DNA of 5,683 nucleotides, from assembly GCA_947458985.1 (NCBI GenBank), contig CANHBA010000148.1, positions 1-5,683 of the forward strand, read 5' to 3'. How positions within the stretch are numbered: position 1 is the first letter of the stretch; each line of letters begins with the position of its first letter. This DNA comes from Flavobacteriales bacterium. Lineage in GTDB: Bacteria; Bacteroidota; Bacteroidia; Flavobacteriales_D; Crocinitomicaceae. Below are positions 5,677-5,683 of the stretch, one piece after another. The notes below the pieces were generated by a model, which was given only the letters and a program-made list of their open reading frames with translations, searched no databases and was not told the origin of the DNA. Both the position numbers and the translations under genes were made by a program.

Positions 5677-5683
5677 ATGAAAA
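5677..5683 (+). CDS. Possible first codons of the next gene (partial)
   Basis: ATG AAA A at the right edge could begin a protein with Met-Lys, a frequent start for exported Bacteroidota proteins. The only support is its position after the ssrA terminator and just downstream of a consensus -7 box. Nothing can be said about function. The region 5575-5652 before it shows no other feature beyond a C-rich stretch (5581-5605). Confidence 0.25.

Noticed and set aside
5636..5680. Short ORF of 14 codons after the terminator
   Set aside because: It is too short, has no recognisable sequence, and its stop merely overlaps the better-placed ATG at 5677.

Overview
This window looks like part of a Bacteroidota chromosome. 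The evidence is the TAnnTTTG-type -7 promoter boxes, the lack of clear Shine-Dalgarno sequences ahead of the genes, the run of exported glycoside hydrolases typical of polysaccharide-utilisation regions in that phylum, and a tmRNA whose tag ends in YALAA and lines up with Bacteroides-type tags. Genus cannot be told from the sequence. No mobile element, CRISPR array or tRNA gene was found.

Layout, left to right. (1) At 1-27 on the minus strand are nine codons that look like the very start of a TetR/AcrR-type regulator, which runs off the left edge. (2) 28-153 is a divergent control region. It holds one perfect 16-bp palindrome, a second near-perfect copy 31 bp away (centre to centre), a third half-site, and -7-like boxes pointing both ways. 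(3) 154-5084 is a tight three-gene plus-strand operon: a GH29 alpha-L-fucosidase, a DUF4838 (GH163-like) hydrolase with a C-terminal carbohydrate-binding-like domain, and a second, different GH29 alpha-L-fucosidase. The gaps are 4 bp and then an 8-bp overlap. All three proteins begin with a signal peptide and none has a lipobox cysteine. (4) 5127-5529 is ssrA (tmRNA) with its own -7 box, followed by a strong, probably bidirectional hairpin terminator. (5) The last ~110 bp hold another good -7 box and an ATG seven bases from the window end, possibly the first codons of the next gene.

How the genes may work together (inference): GH29 enzymes remove alpha-linked fucose. The founding GH163 members, which came from DUF4838, are endo-beta-N-acetylglucosaminidases acting on complex N-glycans. 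Two fucosidases of different type flanking such an enzyme suggest a periplasmic set for taking apart fucosylated N-glycans or similar GlcNAc/fucose-containing host or algal glycans, under local control by the divergent TetR-like repressor. No transporter, SusC/SusD pair or fucose catabolic gene lies in the window, so the substrate cannot be settled here. ssrA is an unrelated housekeeping gene downstream.
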